From Chara braunii (taxonomy: Eukaryota; Streptophyta; Charophyceae; Charales; Characeae): a stretch of DNA of 64,000 nucleotides. A program made the translations under genes and the position numbers. The DNA lies in the NCBI GenBank assembly GCA_003427395.1, contig BFEA01000284.1, forward strand, positions 113,841 through 177,840, given 5' to 3'. The notes below the pieces were generated by a model that made no database searches, had not been told where the DNA came from, and was given only the letters and a program-made list of their open reading frames with translations. Numbering within the stretch: the first letter of the stretch is position 1; each line of letters opens with the position of its first letter. Of this stretch, positions 19,965 to 29,490 are shown piece by piece.

Positions 19965-20311
19965 TGAAGGCACGCTGTTCTGGGAACTGATTCTGATACT
20001 GATTCTGAAAACAGGTTACGAAAACGGATTCCGAAAAATGATTCCGAAAAATAATCAGGGGATCAGGGGCTGATTGACTTACAACCAGGAACTGAATGAA
20101 TGCCGACCGAGAGCAGAATATCACTTGTCTGATTGTCAATTAAAAAAAAAAACGGTCGAGTGCCACTTCAAAACCAACTGATGCAGTTATCCTGCATATT
20201 TTGTTGATATACTGTGTACCCCGCTATGATCTGTTTCTAGGACTGTTTTGTTTTATCCATTCTGTCTCTGTCTGATGCGAACTTATTCTCAGGATTAAAA
20301 ACTAAACCCTA

Positions 20312-20566
20312 TTACTGGTTTCTAGCAGCCACCCTCCTTGCTTCCTCAATGGATACCACAGATGAGAGGGTGCTATGTAATCTCCCGTCTGATCCATAGA
20401 TGTAACAAGTGTACTCAATGAGTGTTTGGTCCTTTACCAGTGATAGTGCATACTCCGTCATGGAAGGTCTTTGACGATAAAAATCTTGTGCTACTTTCTC
20501 TTCCCAGCCTTCAATTCTGTCCCAGAATAGAGTGCACGTCACCCTCTGCATGTTCTCGCTCCCCAT
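20312..20566 (-). CDS. Small LTR ORF G, unknown (5' LTR copy)
   Basis: Identical to 1352-1606. It lies about 650 bases upstream (in element sense) of ORF A, with the 23-bp repeat array between them. Confidence 0.35.
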   Translation of the reverse strand: MGSENMQRVTCTLFWDRIEGWEEKVAQDFYRQRPSMTEYALSLVKDQTLIEYTCYIYGSDGRLHSTLSSVVSIEEARRVAARNQ

Positions 20567-21680
20567 CTCTCTAAGGAAAACTACAGCATTGCGAGTGACG
20601 CAATTCTACTTCCCTAAACTCAGCTCTGTTTTGCAACCTCTAGTGATTCCCCTACTTATCCAGTTATTCCAGCTAATAGGGTGGGGCACACTGTCAAAAC
20701 GAGTCAGATTCAACCCCCTAATACCGCTCATTTCATAGCTCAAACTGCGTGCTCACCCCCCTTGCTCGCTGGTTCTCCGACCAGATAAGCTTATCTGTGA
20801 CACCCAATTGCTGCTGACCGTCCGATTTCAGAACGACAAGGGCGAGGACTATTCTTGATACTGATAGGTCACACGTGCACTAGAAGTAATGAGTCGTGTC
20901 TCATTTGCTCTTACCTGACCATTGCACGAAGGTTATTATGAGAATCTACATGCCAATAACTTGTTCTTGCGACGAACGACGTCAATGGTTTACTTCAGTT
21001 TCCTTAATACGAAAACCCCCAAGATTTATCGTTTTGAGTATAACTTACTCCAACGGAGTAGAGCCTCANAGCAAAAGGGGATCTTTCCTCAGTGAAGCAT
21101 ATCTGCTCCTGAGGTCATATATCTCTGAGCAGGGCACGCAGGCACCTGTCACAATGGCTCTGAGTACGAGAGATGAGGTCTGTATATGTCGTCCAAAGCA
21201 CAAATAGGCTATCCAGAGTTTCACGAGTAGAACANTAAGCTCCCATGAACACGACCAAAAAGCTTCCACGTTTAATACAAGATCTTCAAGCTTAGGCTCT
21301 TGCTACTGGANGAAGAGGTTCTCGGCGAGGAATGTCTGTATTGAGTCATATGGCTCTAGACTTGACATTCAAAATCGACATAAATACTTCGATTACAGGC
21401 GCTTTCCTGTTCGTACGTTGTTCGATTCATGTCGGAGAGTTACTTCTCATATTTGTCCGTTCAGATATTCCGTGATGTCTTGTCCATACTAGACCACAGT
21501 AATAAGAGTTTTCCAGTCCCTAAACCATCCAGTTCGCCCGCAACTGTTTTTCCCAGGAGATATGCTCCGTGCCCCCTTTTACATTTTTGGGGCTATCTGG
21601 AACAGTGGCCATCAAGATAAACCCCTTTTATTGTTATTGCTGGTAAATACACCTTCGGAGACGAAATCAAGAGCTGCATT

Positions 21681-21750
21681 TATTTAAATATATACATATA
21701 TATATACATGCATTTGTAGACACACATATATATATATATATACATATAGC
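21681..21750. repeat. AT-rich microsatellite (5' LTR)
   Basis: Copy of the tract at 2721-2790, without obvious length change. Confidence 0.8.
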
Positions 21751-23843
21751 TCAAAGTCCCTCTACTTCGCCATTAAGTCGGGCCCAGAGGTAGAAGTCCA
21801 ATTCCCACTTTCTCTGTGGGCTTTCTCAGTCAAAACTTTATCAGACGCCCGGTGCAGCCAAAACTCATTCACGCCTATGGCCTATCTGTTCGCCAACTGA
21901 TAGTCGAATAGCTCAGTTAAAGTCAAGCATTCTTAGGTCTCCCCTCCGCTAATCCCCGTCTAGCATGAGTTTGACCAGGAGATAANCAATTTTCCTTAGG
22001 ACTATCTTTTTCTTGCTNATCGCTCATTATAGAAGGGAAATAAAGTACCCAAAGAAAATTACCACGGCAAGCTTTCAACTCATCTCACACCGTTGAGAAN
22101 AGCTGTATTGCANCTTTTCTTTGCATGGAAAATATCAGAACAAGCTCCCAAACCAGGGCTTCCGTCAGGGAAAAGAGGGGTACTCTATAAAACGCNAAAT
22201 ACGGAAGACCCAAACAAAGGCAGTACCGATTCCATCCGATTTTTCAGCGTTTCATGTTTCTCAATATTACCAGCTATAATTCACCATTTTCTTCCTAGCT
22301 TTCCATTCAACCCACTAACAAACNGCTTNAATTTACACGACAAGCAGTAGTAAAAGGTTCGCTAAAACTCTGGTCAGGGGCCCAACCGTGAATTCCAATT
22401 AGCAGCTCACTCATACCGTAGTAACCAGTAATACTTAGCTGTCATCCGAACCTATTTCTCGCCACTTCNCTGCCAGCTCTCTCAACAACAGTGAGGGCTG
22501 GTTCAAGGCACATAAGGCTCAAACTTGCGTCCGTAGTCGGTCGCGCGTTAGCCCTCTTGGCCCAAAGACTCTGATAGAGCAGNAATTAATGAGGATAGCG
22601 ATGGAAAAACAACCGTCGAAATCAAGAATACTTCAATCCAGGTACCAATCAGCAACTCCCGAAGCAATTTAACCAATGATCTCAGGTAGACGCTCTCTTA
22701 GTGACTAAACCAATCAACATGCTAAACTTCTAACACAGACGGTCTTGATAGGACTGGGTGCTTGCTCCGAAGACCTTCATAAACTCTCTTACTCATAACA
22801 AACAACGATGGCTACCATGCACAGTCTTATGACTTCGNAGGATCCGAAGAAGATCATGTTTGACAATCTTATTTCAAATCCATGGTCTACAGGCCTCTCC
22901 GGTATTCCCTGCTAATAATGCTCCATCCCAATACCAGTTAAACCTTCCCCCCTCAAAACAGCACATCGAACCCATACAGAAGCCTTCTCTCCACAATGAC
23001 TACTCAGGTCGCTCGCTTGTAACTACCGCGTTGTAGCCANACAACACTCCTAAGAACANTAATCATCACTGAAGNCATTCACAGAGGAAAGTTCGGGCTT
23101 TCCACCCCAGGCGCAACCCAACTTCTAGATGTCATAACCCACCTTGGAAGCATGGGGGTTCGTCTGGATAACAAGGTCGGTTGCCTGGAAAAGGTTGAAA
23201 AGGCGCGTATTGCAGCACTCAAGCTTCCCTGAGCGAGTCGTCAATTAGCTACCNTCATGTCGTCAACTAGTCTTCTTCTCCAACGCAATTAGCCACGCGC
23301 GCTTAGTCCCCTCATGTCTCTCTCTTCCCCGACAGTCATCCGTAACCGTCTCACTTTCTCTTTTCTTTCTGGGTCTACCCTGCGTAAAGTTACACACACG
23401 TGTCGTCGCCTGCCTCTCTTTTCCCGAGTCCAACACATAAAGACTCCCGCATTTCGCCTGCTCACTAGACCAGTATTGGCGTCTGCCCAGACGTCGCNNT
23501 GCATTGGCGATCTCCTCTCTTGTCACTAGCCATCCTCTTCTTTGAGACTCTCCCGCGCGTGCTGACCTGTGTGGCACTTCTCCCCGTTCCACTCGTCATA
23601 ACCTTTGAGCGACTCTCCTTCACTCACACACATCGCTTGTCACAGTCACCCTTCTGGCTAGTCTCTCCACTCCGGGCCTTCTTCTCTCCCCAGNCACGCN
23701 NCCNGCTCATATGCGTCAAGGAAGAAGAGTAAATATCAGATGTTGAGCATGCTCANGTAATCTGTCCGCGACATGATCGAATAGCTGGCCAACCATTTTT
23801 GGGGCACATCAGAGCTCCTTGGAAGCTCTCTACGNCGATCCCC

Positions 23844-24665
23844 TCAGGAAGCTATCCCCCACTGGTTATCTTGACAGCACACAGAAATGCCAAAACGCGN
23901 TGGGCCCTCAGTCACCCGCGAGACGCCAGCCGTTGACCACTCTCTCGCTCCCCAGACCACGCCATCTATCGCGCGTGTGCTCGTGTAACTCTCTTTTCTT
24001 GTCTCTCGGACTAGCACGTGTTGACCCTCTGCGGACGCTCCCTTCTCACACGCATCCTTTCCCCCTGTTTTGCTTCTCACTCGTCCCGCGGCCTCTGGNT
24101 CTCGGACTAGCACGTGTTGACCCTCTGCGGACGCTCCCTTCTCACACGCATCCTTTCCCCCTGTTTTGCTTCTCACTCGTCCCGCGGCCTCTGGCGTCAG
24201 CTGTCGAGAGCTGACCTCAGGTCCCTCTTCAACCGGCCTCACGGCCCGGTGATGCCTCTGGATCTCGCCTGGTCTATTCCAGGACGTGAGATCTGTCTCC
24301 CGGTCTCCCGCTTCGCTCATTTCACTCTCACCGCCTGAGTCCCTGTCCACGTGGGCCTGTTCCAGGTCCGCTGTGTCCATTGAGGTCTCGGTCTCATGAT
24401 ACGAGACCGTTACCTGCAACCTTGCAGTCACTCCGTCCCTCCTGCANCGCCTCTCCGCACAGTCTTTTGCCTCNGTTATCGCATCCTGTAGTTTTCCGTC
24501 CGTCCGCATCTCCACTTCTTTTGCCCCTTCCACGTTAATCTTCATCTTCACTTCATCTCCCCCGTCGTAGTTGAGCATGACTGTGATCCAGGGCCCTTCC
24601 CCAGACATGGGNCTCCACCGNGCCTGGTGGTACCANTATCCGGGCCTATACCCATGCAACGCCAT
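23844..24665 (-). CDS. LTR ORF H, long form (5' LTR copy)
   Basis: A 273-codon frame in element sense from ATG 24665. The first ~75 residues have the strand-helix layout noted for the copy at 5149-5610; the rest is charged and low in hydrophobics. It contains a perfect 32-residue duplication (AGRVRSKTGGKDACEKGAS in each unit) made by the 96-bp tandem duplication at 24004-24195, which keeps the frame. A few residues are unknown because of N bases. No known domain is recognised; a relation to ORFs A to D is inference. Confidence 0.45.
   Translation of the reverse strand: MALHGYRPGXWYHQXRWXPMSGEGPWITVMLNYDGGDEVKMKINVEGAKEVEMRTDGKLQDAIXEAKDCAERXCRRDGVTARLQVTVSYHETETSMDTADLEQAHVDRDSGGESEMSEAGDRETDLTSWNRPGEIQRHHRAVRPVEEGPEVSSRQLTPEAAGRVRSKTGGKDACEKGASAEGQHVLVRXPEAAGRVRSKTGGKDACEKGASAEGQHVLVRETRKESYTSTRAIDGVVWGAREWSTAGVSRVTEGPXRFGISVCCQDNQWGIAS
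24004..24195. repeat. 96-bp tandem duplication present only in the 5' LTR
   Basis: Two consecutive copies beginning TCTCGGACTAGCACG at 24004 and 24100. The 3' LTR has one copy at the matching place (about 5044-5138). 96 is a multiple of 3, so the sense ORF stays open. Confidence 0.9.
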
Positions 24666-24960
24666 AGCTAGGCTCAGTCCGATAAACAGCGCACCGGCCC
24701 CNCCTACTGACCCGAATAACNAGTACCCACTACTGGGTACACANACAGGGCCTTCAGATGGGCTTACACGTCCACCTCACCACTTCGTTCCCCCCTTCAT
24801 CGACTAGGCTGCAATCGCATAGCGAGACCGTCTGAGCTCTCACCGTATGAGACAGTCCTCCCTTCTTTATAGGATCGCTGTCTATTGCATTTCCAAACTG
24901 AGCATAGATAGCCCTGCTATTTTCTTGCCAATCTGTGTTCTTGCTTCGACCAGACTTTTC

Positions 24961-24990
24961 CTTTTTTTTTTTTCTTTTTTTTTTTTTTTA
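24961..24990. repeat. Poly(T) tract in 5' LTR
   Basis: Counterpart of 5907-5936 with the single C at a different distance. Confidence 0.75.
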
Positions 24991-26391
24991 ATTAGGTGAA
25001 ACAAAAATTAAAATGAGAATGAGAATAAAATCAAAATAAAATAAGTGAAACAGCAAGGAAGGAAATTAAGAACAAGAGACATAATCGTCAACGGTCATAT
25101 CACTAGCTCCCTCTTGGGCTCGGATGTGACCTGCAGACTCAACGTGGAGGTCCCATAACGGGTTACTAGTGGANGCCCNCCCTTCTTTAAAACCTGCAGC
25201 CTAACTTACGACTATCGGGTACCCGTGTCCGATGGCAAGGAGGGGGCTTATGACCCTCCACAGGGGGGTGATAGGCTCCCTACCAATGCGGCCGNGGGTC
25301 GCCCCTCTTTTGAGGTCCTGCAACGCGACACTCAGTCGAACAAGCTCAGAGCAAACAGTATACGAGGAGTCGGCCCACTTAGGCCGCACAAAATAGCTCA
25401 AGCNAGAATTTCCAACCGTTGGCTTTCCTGTGAAGTGACAGGCTAAGGGCAAACCGAATCGGACGATCGAGCGAAAGAAAACTAAGNAACAATAGAGAAA
25501 AGGAAAAGATGGCGTTTCAAAATTCTGCTGCGCCGCAGCCTCCCCCGAACGGCGATACGAGCCCACACACAAATCTAAAACCCGACTTCCAATCTTTTCC
25601 CTTCCTTTTNCCCCNTTTTCTTATTTTTCTCCCTTCAGTCCTCTCTGTATCTGCCCCCTTAACCTGGCCACTGGGATNTCACCGCGAGGTTCGGACGAAC
25701 AGGTCTGNTATAGGCGATATACAAGGGGTCAGTAAAACCCAGGCCATAAGACCGCAGTTACAGTCCGAAAACCCGAATCGGCGGCCCTTTCCCTACGAAG
25801 TGACAGATCGACAGGCGGAAAACCGAAAATAGGAATTTTAAGTAATAATCACAATAAAATAATAGCNATAATGATGACGNCATTTCAAATTTGGAAAGGA
25901 AACCATAGCATCACAGCGACCTGAGGCCACCAGATTTCCCCACACAAAAGAAAACGAGTTTAAGTTTGACGCTTTTTCTTTTTTTTCTTTTTCTCTTTTC
26001 CTTTCCCCGACAGCGACTTCTACCCCCTTGCACCTAACCCATAACTTGGCAACAGGGCACTCGGTGCGCAGCAGAAAAGACTGCGCCAACCCTTTCGCCT
26101 TTGCGTCCCAGGGCAGACCCGGCGGCTACCACGGCCACAGGCCGGTTGTGCTCTGCTGTACAGCAGGGCGCCGAGCCTGCGTGGAACAATNGAAAGCCCT
26201 GTGGCGCACCTTTTGTTGAGGCAAGCACCAAACAGGGCCGGTCCACGTCATGGTACCGCCCAGGTACCAGGGAATTTTTAATTCCGGAACATACCCATAG
26301 GCCCCACATAGGTCACGACACCGAGACAAAGGGCGACATCAGGCAGGGACCTGGTACACAGAGGAGGGCCGGGACACTGCGCCCTCCGACA

Positions 26392-27037
26392 TCGGCCCCA
26401 TAGCCACCAGAGCTACAAGGCAGTATATCATCTGGACAGCGCTGGAGTGGGAAGGGCAGAAGCGTAGGCTGTCACAATAGGAAGATTTTGGCAAGTACCC
26501 GCTAGTCAACCATTATCCTTCTCGTGAGGAAAGGGATTGACGAAGGGAGTCTTTGCCCCCCTGTCGAGAGAAGGACAGAGGGGTGTGAAGAATGTGAAGG
26601 TGGGCAGGGAAGCCAGGGAAGAGAGGGTGGAATTGGGGGAAGGCAAGAAAGGAGGAAGGAAGAAGGGGTCATATAGGTGTTTGGTAACCACGTGAAGTAT
26701 CCTTCGGAGGCCAAAACCAGGGTTCTGACCCAGCGACAGCCAGACAGATGAGCCCAACGACGAGTTCTCTGGGTAATCACTTTCCTTTCCTTCCCCTCGA
26801 AAACCAGTCTATGGTGGGTGGTGACGAATGGTGATTATATCCCTATTTATGAGAGGCTTCAGTTTATACAATTATTAATAATGAAGTGTAGGGTTGGATG
26901 TCATTTGTGCTACATAATAGGGTTCGAATAAGTTTTGTGAGTTTGATTGCTAATTTGTTTTGTTTGACTCAGTTTATCTGGTCCAGCATGTTGACTTAGA
27001 TTCGTGCACTCATCCGGTAAATAACAGACACATTACC
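26392..27037. other. Flank between giant element and LINE
   Basis: Unassigned DNA outside the LTR. Minus-strand frames at 26502-26780 are low-complexity (Pro/Ser/Leu) and overlap each other. Part may be the LINE's 5' untranslated region. A later insertion point of the LINE could not be found because no target duplication was recognised. Confidence 0.4.
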
Positions 27038-28290
27038 ATGGCAGAGGCTTTGACCTCAAGCCCTCCCCCACAAACAGGTCCAGAGGAGAAAACAAGGATT
27101 CGTGAAATCCTCGCTGGCTGCTACAATTAGGGGCTCCTTCAACCTGAAGCAAGTTGAAGTTGGTGAGGATTATGTCCGAATCGTTGTTAAACCAGTACTA
27201 TATGAGATTCAGGAGGAGTGGTTGAATGAAAATGTTGTCTCGGTGTGTTTTGGCGACGAGTCCAGGTCTTTGCCTATTTCGGTCAAAGTTTGTTTGATTC
27301 GGATGCACGAGGACGGTTGGGCCAAGGGCGGGACACTAAGTGTCCCGCCCAAACGAGGGGTATTCCACAATGAAGGATACAACATGATTGCCTATGCGGC
27401 TTCGGCAAAAGAAATTGCTACGTGGATGTTAAGGAAGAGGGAGGCCAAAATTACCCTGGACGGGAAAACGCATCTGATTACCTTCCGGCCATGGATGACA
27501 GAGAAAAAATTGGCTGAGTGGCGGGAAGCTATAAATTACAGGTATTTTTGGATAAGATGCATGTATGTCCCGGTAGCAGTCCTCCCACATGGCCACAGCA
27601 GTGAAGAAGGCTTTGGGGAATATCCTTAAAAAATATGACACTTTTGCAGACCCAGTCTCCCCAGAACTGATAAATGTCAGATTCGACCTTGATCCAGAGG
27701 CCCGCCTGCGCTACAAACCCTACCTAATAATCGATATGAAACAGGGTGGGTGTGTGGAAATTGAAGTCGTTCACGCCCAGACCTCGTGGTGTTGGGTATG
27801 TCGACAATAATTTCACTAAGGAAAGGACGATGCGTGCCCGTCAAGGAAAAGTCCCACACAGCAGAACAAAGGGAAGCAATCAGAAGACAATGGGTCAAAA
27901 CCAGAAGTTCGTAATAGTAACGAGAAAGAAACAGGGAAAAAGACAGAAGGAGAGAAGGAAAATGGGAAGGGGAAGGAAAGGGTGGGTGAAATGGAGAAGT
28001 CGGTGGATCCTAGGGGACAATCCTCCCCTCTGGTAACGAAACAGAAAGAAAATGCTACCAGGGAAGGGGAACAGGAAAAATCGAAGGACTCCACGATAGG
28101 GGAGGAAGACCTCATGGAAATTGAAGTCCCAGGTGGAGAAGGGAATTCAGAGAAATTGTCAAATGAAGACAGGTCAAGTGAACAGAAGCAAAATCCTCCA
28201 CCTCCACAAGGGAAGAGCCGCAAACAGGATCATCAACGTAGAAAGAAAAAACAGAAAGCGGCTAAAAACAAATCGGGGCGCACGACCTAA
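27038..28290 (+). pseudogene. LINE ORF1-like protein, frameshifted
   Basis: The likely start is ATG 27038 (MAEALTSSPPPQTG); the frame shifts by about 27100 into a 175-codon stretch and again near 27600. The fragments in order give an N-domain with KVCLIRMHEDGW and ITFRPWMTEKKLAEWREA (similar to the DUF4283-type domain of plant LINE ORF1), then a segment ending in SWCWVCRQ, the start of a zinc-knuckle, then a Lys/Glu-rich tail to 28290. It would bind LINE RNA. At least three breaks. Confidence 0.6.
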
Positions 28291-28299
28291 CAATGGAGG

Positions 28300-29490
28300 G
28301 TGAATAAATCCTTGAAATCGATAGCCGACGTCCCACCCTTAGAGGAAGGGTCACACCCGGTCAAGGACCAAGGAAGGTCGGTTTCCCCGGCCCCCTCGAT
28401 TGAGATATTGGAAAAAGGAAGGGAAATGGAAAACGGGGCAGAGAAGAAAGGGACACCGAAAGGGCTGGAGGAGCGAAACTCAGGAACTGACCATATCGGA
28501 AATGAGACTTCCCCACCCCCCAGCAAGACGAATCTCAGGCCGGTACCCCCTACCTCTCCCACCCCGACCCCCTCCCCTCCTTCAAGGACTCCCACTTCGC
28601 AAGGAAAAGAGATTAGGGATTCCCCAACTGGTTCAACAGTGAAGGCATTGTCGGCTTCAGGCAGAAAAAGGAATCGCAGTAAATCACCGTCAGCGGTTCA
28701 GTTATCTGAGTCGACAGGCAGAGCAGTTGCAACACTGGCAAGCCTGTCGAACGGGGAGCTAAAGGGTTGCGTTGTAATTAACAATGATGCCTTTAACACC
28801 AGCGAACCAGATGATGATGAAGGGAGAGAATCAGCTATTAAGACTAAAACATTCAAAGGGAAAAGCAAGAAACAGTTCACAAGGTGGGAGGAACTACGAT
28901 CGGATGAAGAGGATGAAGAGGAGGAGGAAAGTGGTGAAAAGACAAACTCAATATTTTTTTCCCGAACAGAGGGATTATCAGAAGGAGTATCTGAAGGTTT
29001 AACAGAGTTTGTGGAAGAAGTCTTGGGGGAAAAGGAAATATATAAACCCAAGACAGACGAGAAGGAAGGTAGTCCCATTACTCGCCTGTTTGCCTCCCCT
29101 ACCTCCCCCTCCTCACCCAATGCATCCCGACAGGAAACTGCACAATTGTTGTCCTCAAGCAAATGTCCAAGAGTGGAGGGGCTAAAATTCGAAGTACGGT
29201 TGGAAGAAGAAGAAAACTTTGGACCCAAAGAAAATATAGCCCGAAGCTTTTCCTTGAAAAGAGGAAGACCCCAAACGACGAAAACAACAAAATGGTCCCT
29301 GGCCTTGTTAGGCCCGATGCGCACTCTCAGTCGAGGCGAAAACCACAAAGTAAAAGGTCAAATCTCTGATTTTTTGGTACCTGTAATATGCGCACATGAC
29401 GGACTTGTACCGAGGTTTTTGACATTCAGAGGGAAAGATGAGTCCCTAATGCTGACTACGGCAATATTAAGAGGCTCGCTTCCCCGGTAA
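28300..29490 (+). CDS. LINE hydrophilic linker ORF
   Basis: A 396-codon frame, very rich in Ser, Pro, Glu and Lys (PVPPTSPTPTPSPPS, DEEDEEEEESGE), probably disordered and probably the C-terminal extension of ORF1. No catalytic domain. Its TAA at 29488-29490 overlaps the ATG of ORF2 by one base (TAATG). The first residue is taken from the open frame, as no good ATG context is seen; it may have been continuous with the preceding ORF1 fragments before frameshifts. Confidence 0.6.
   Translation: MNKSLKSIADVPPLEEGSHPVKDQGRSVSPAPSIEILEKGREMENGAEKKGTPKGLEERNSGTDHIGNETSPPPSKTNLRPVPPTSPTPTPSPPSRTPTSQGKEIRDSPTGSTVKALSASGRKRNRSKSPSAVQLSESTGRAVATLASLSNGELKGCVVINNDAFNTSEPDDDEGRESAIKTKTFKGKSKKQFTRWEELRSDEEDEEEEESGEKTNSIFFSRTEGLSEGVSEGLTEFVEEVLGEKEIYKPKTDEKEGSPITRLFASPTSPSSPNASRQETAQLLSSSKCPRVEGLKFEVRLEEEENFGPKENIARSFSLKRGRPQTTKTTKWSLALLGPMRTLSRGENHKVKGQISDFLVPVICAHDGLVPRFLTFRGKDESLMLTTAILRGSLPR

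Larger units (their letters stand above)
1..26391 (-). mobile_element. Giant Ty3/gypsy LTR retrotransposon (about 27 kb, 3' LTR cut by window start)
   Basis: On the minus strand the order is 5' LTR (18515-26391), tRNA-Asp primer site, paralogous ORF array, gag with a CCHC knuckle, protease, RT, RNase H, integrase, a long 3' non-coding zone, purine tract, 3' LTR (7332 down to 1 and beyond). RT before RNase H before integrase is the Ty3/gypsy order. The integrase tail has a GPY/F-like stretch but no recognisable chromodomain, so it is not a chromovirus. The first 7332 bases recur from base 18961 on. The LTR ends were set by the 5-bp inverted termini TGTCG/CGACA, the primer site 4 bases away, and loss of homology after 7332/26391. 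The 3' LTR should run about 446 bases left of the window, so the flanking target duplication cannot be checked. Confidence 0.9.
18515..26391 (-). repeat. 5' LTR of the giant element (7877 bp)
   Basis: In element sense the LTR opens with TGTCGGAGGG at 26391 and closes with GTGCGACA at 18515, four bases from the primer site. The visible part is nearly identical to 1-7332. Differences seen: scattered substitutions around 21421-21661, a 96-bp duplication at 24004-24195, small changes near 24890-25070, and several near the outer end. At 7.9 kb it is far longer than typical LTRs of a few hundred bases to a few kb. It carries sense-strand ORFs at 18988-19662, 20312-20566 and 23844-24665, a 23-bp tandem repeat, an AT-rich microsatellite and a long A/T run. 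Confidence 0.88.

Noticed and set aside
1-26391. The 7.4-kb direct repeat as a tandem segmental duplication
   Set aside because: The tRNA-Asp primer site, inverted TGTCG/CGACA ends and gag-pol between the copies fit an LTR pair far better, although the left end is outside the window.
26502-26780. Pro/Ser/Leu-rich minus-strand frames beside the giant LTR
   Set aside because: Two overlapping frames over purine-rich sequence; composition alone explains them.
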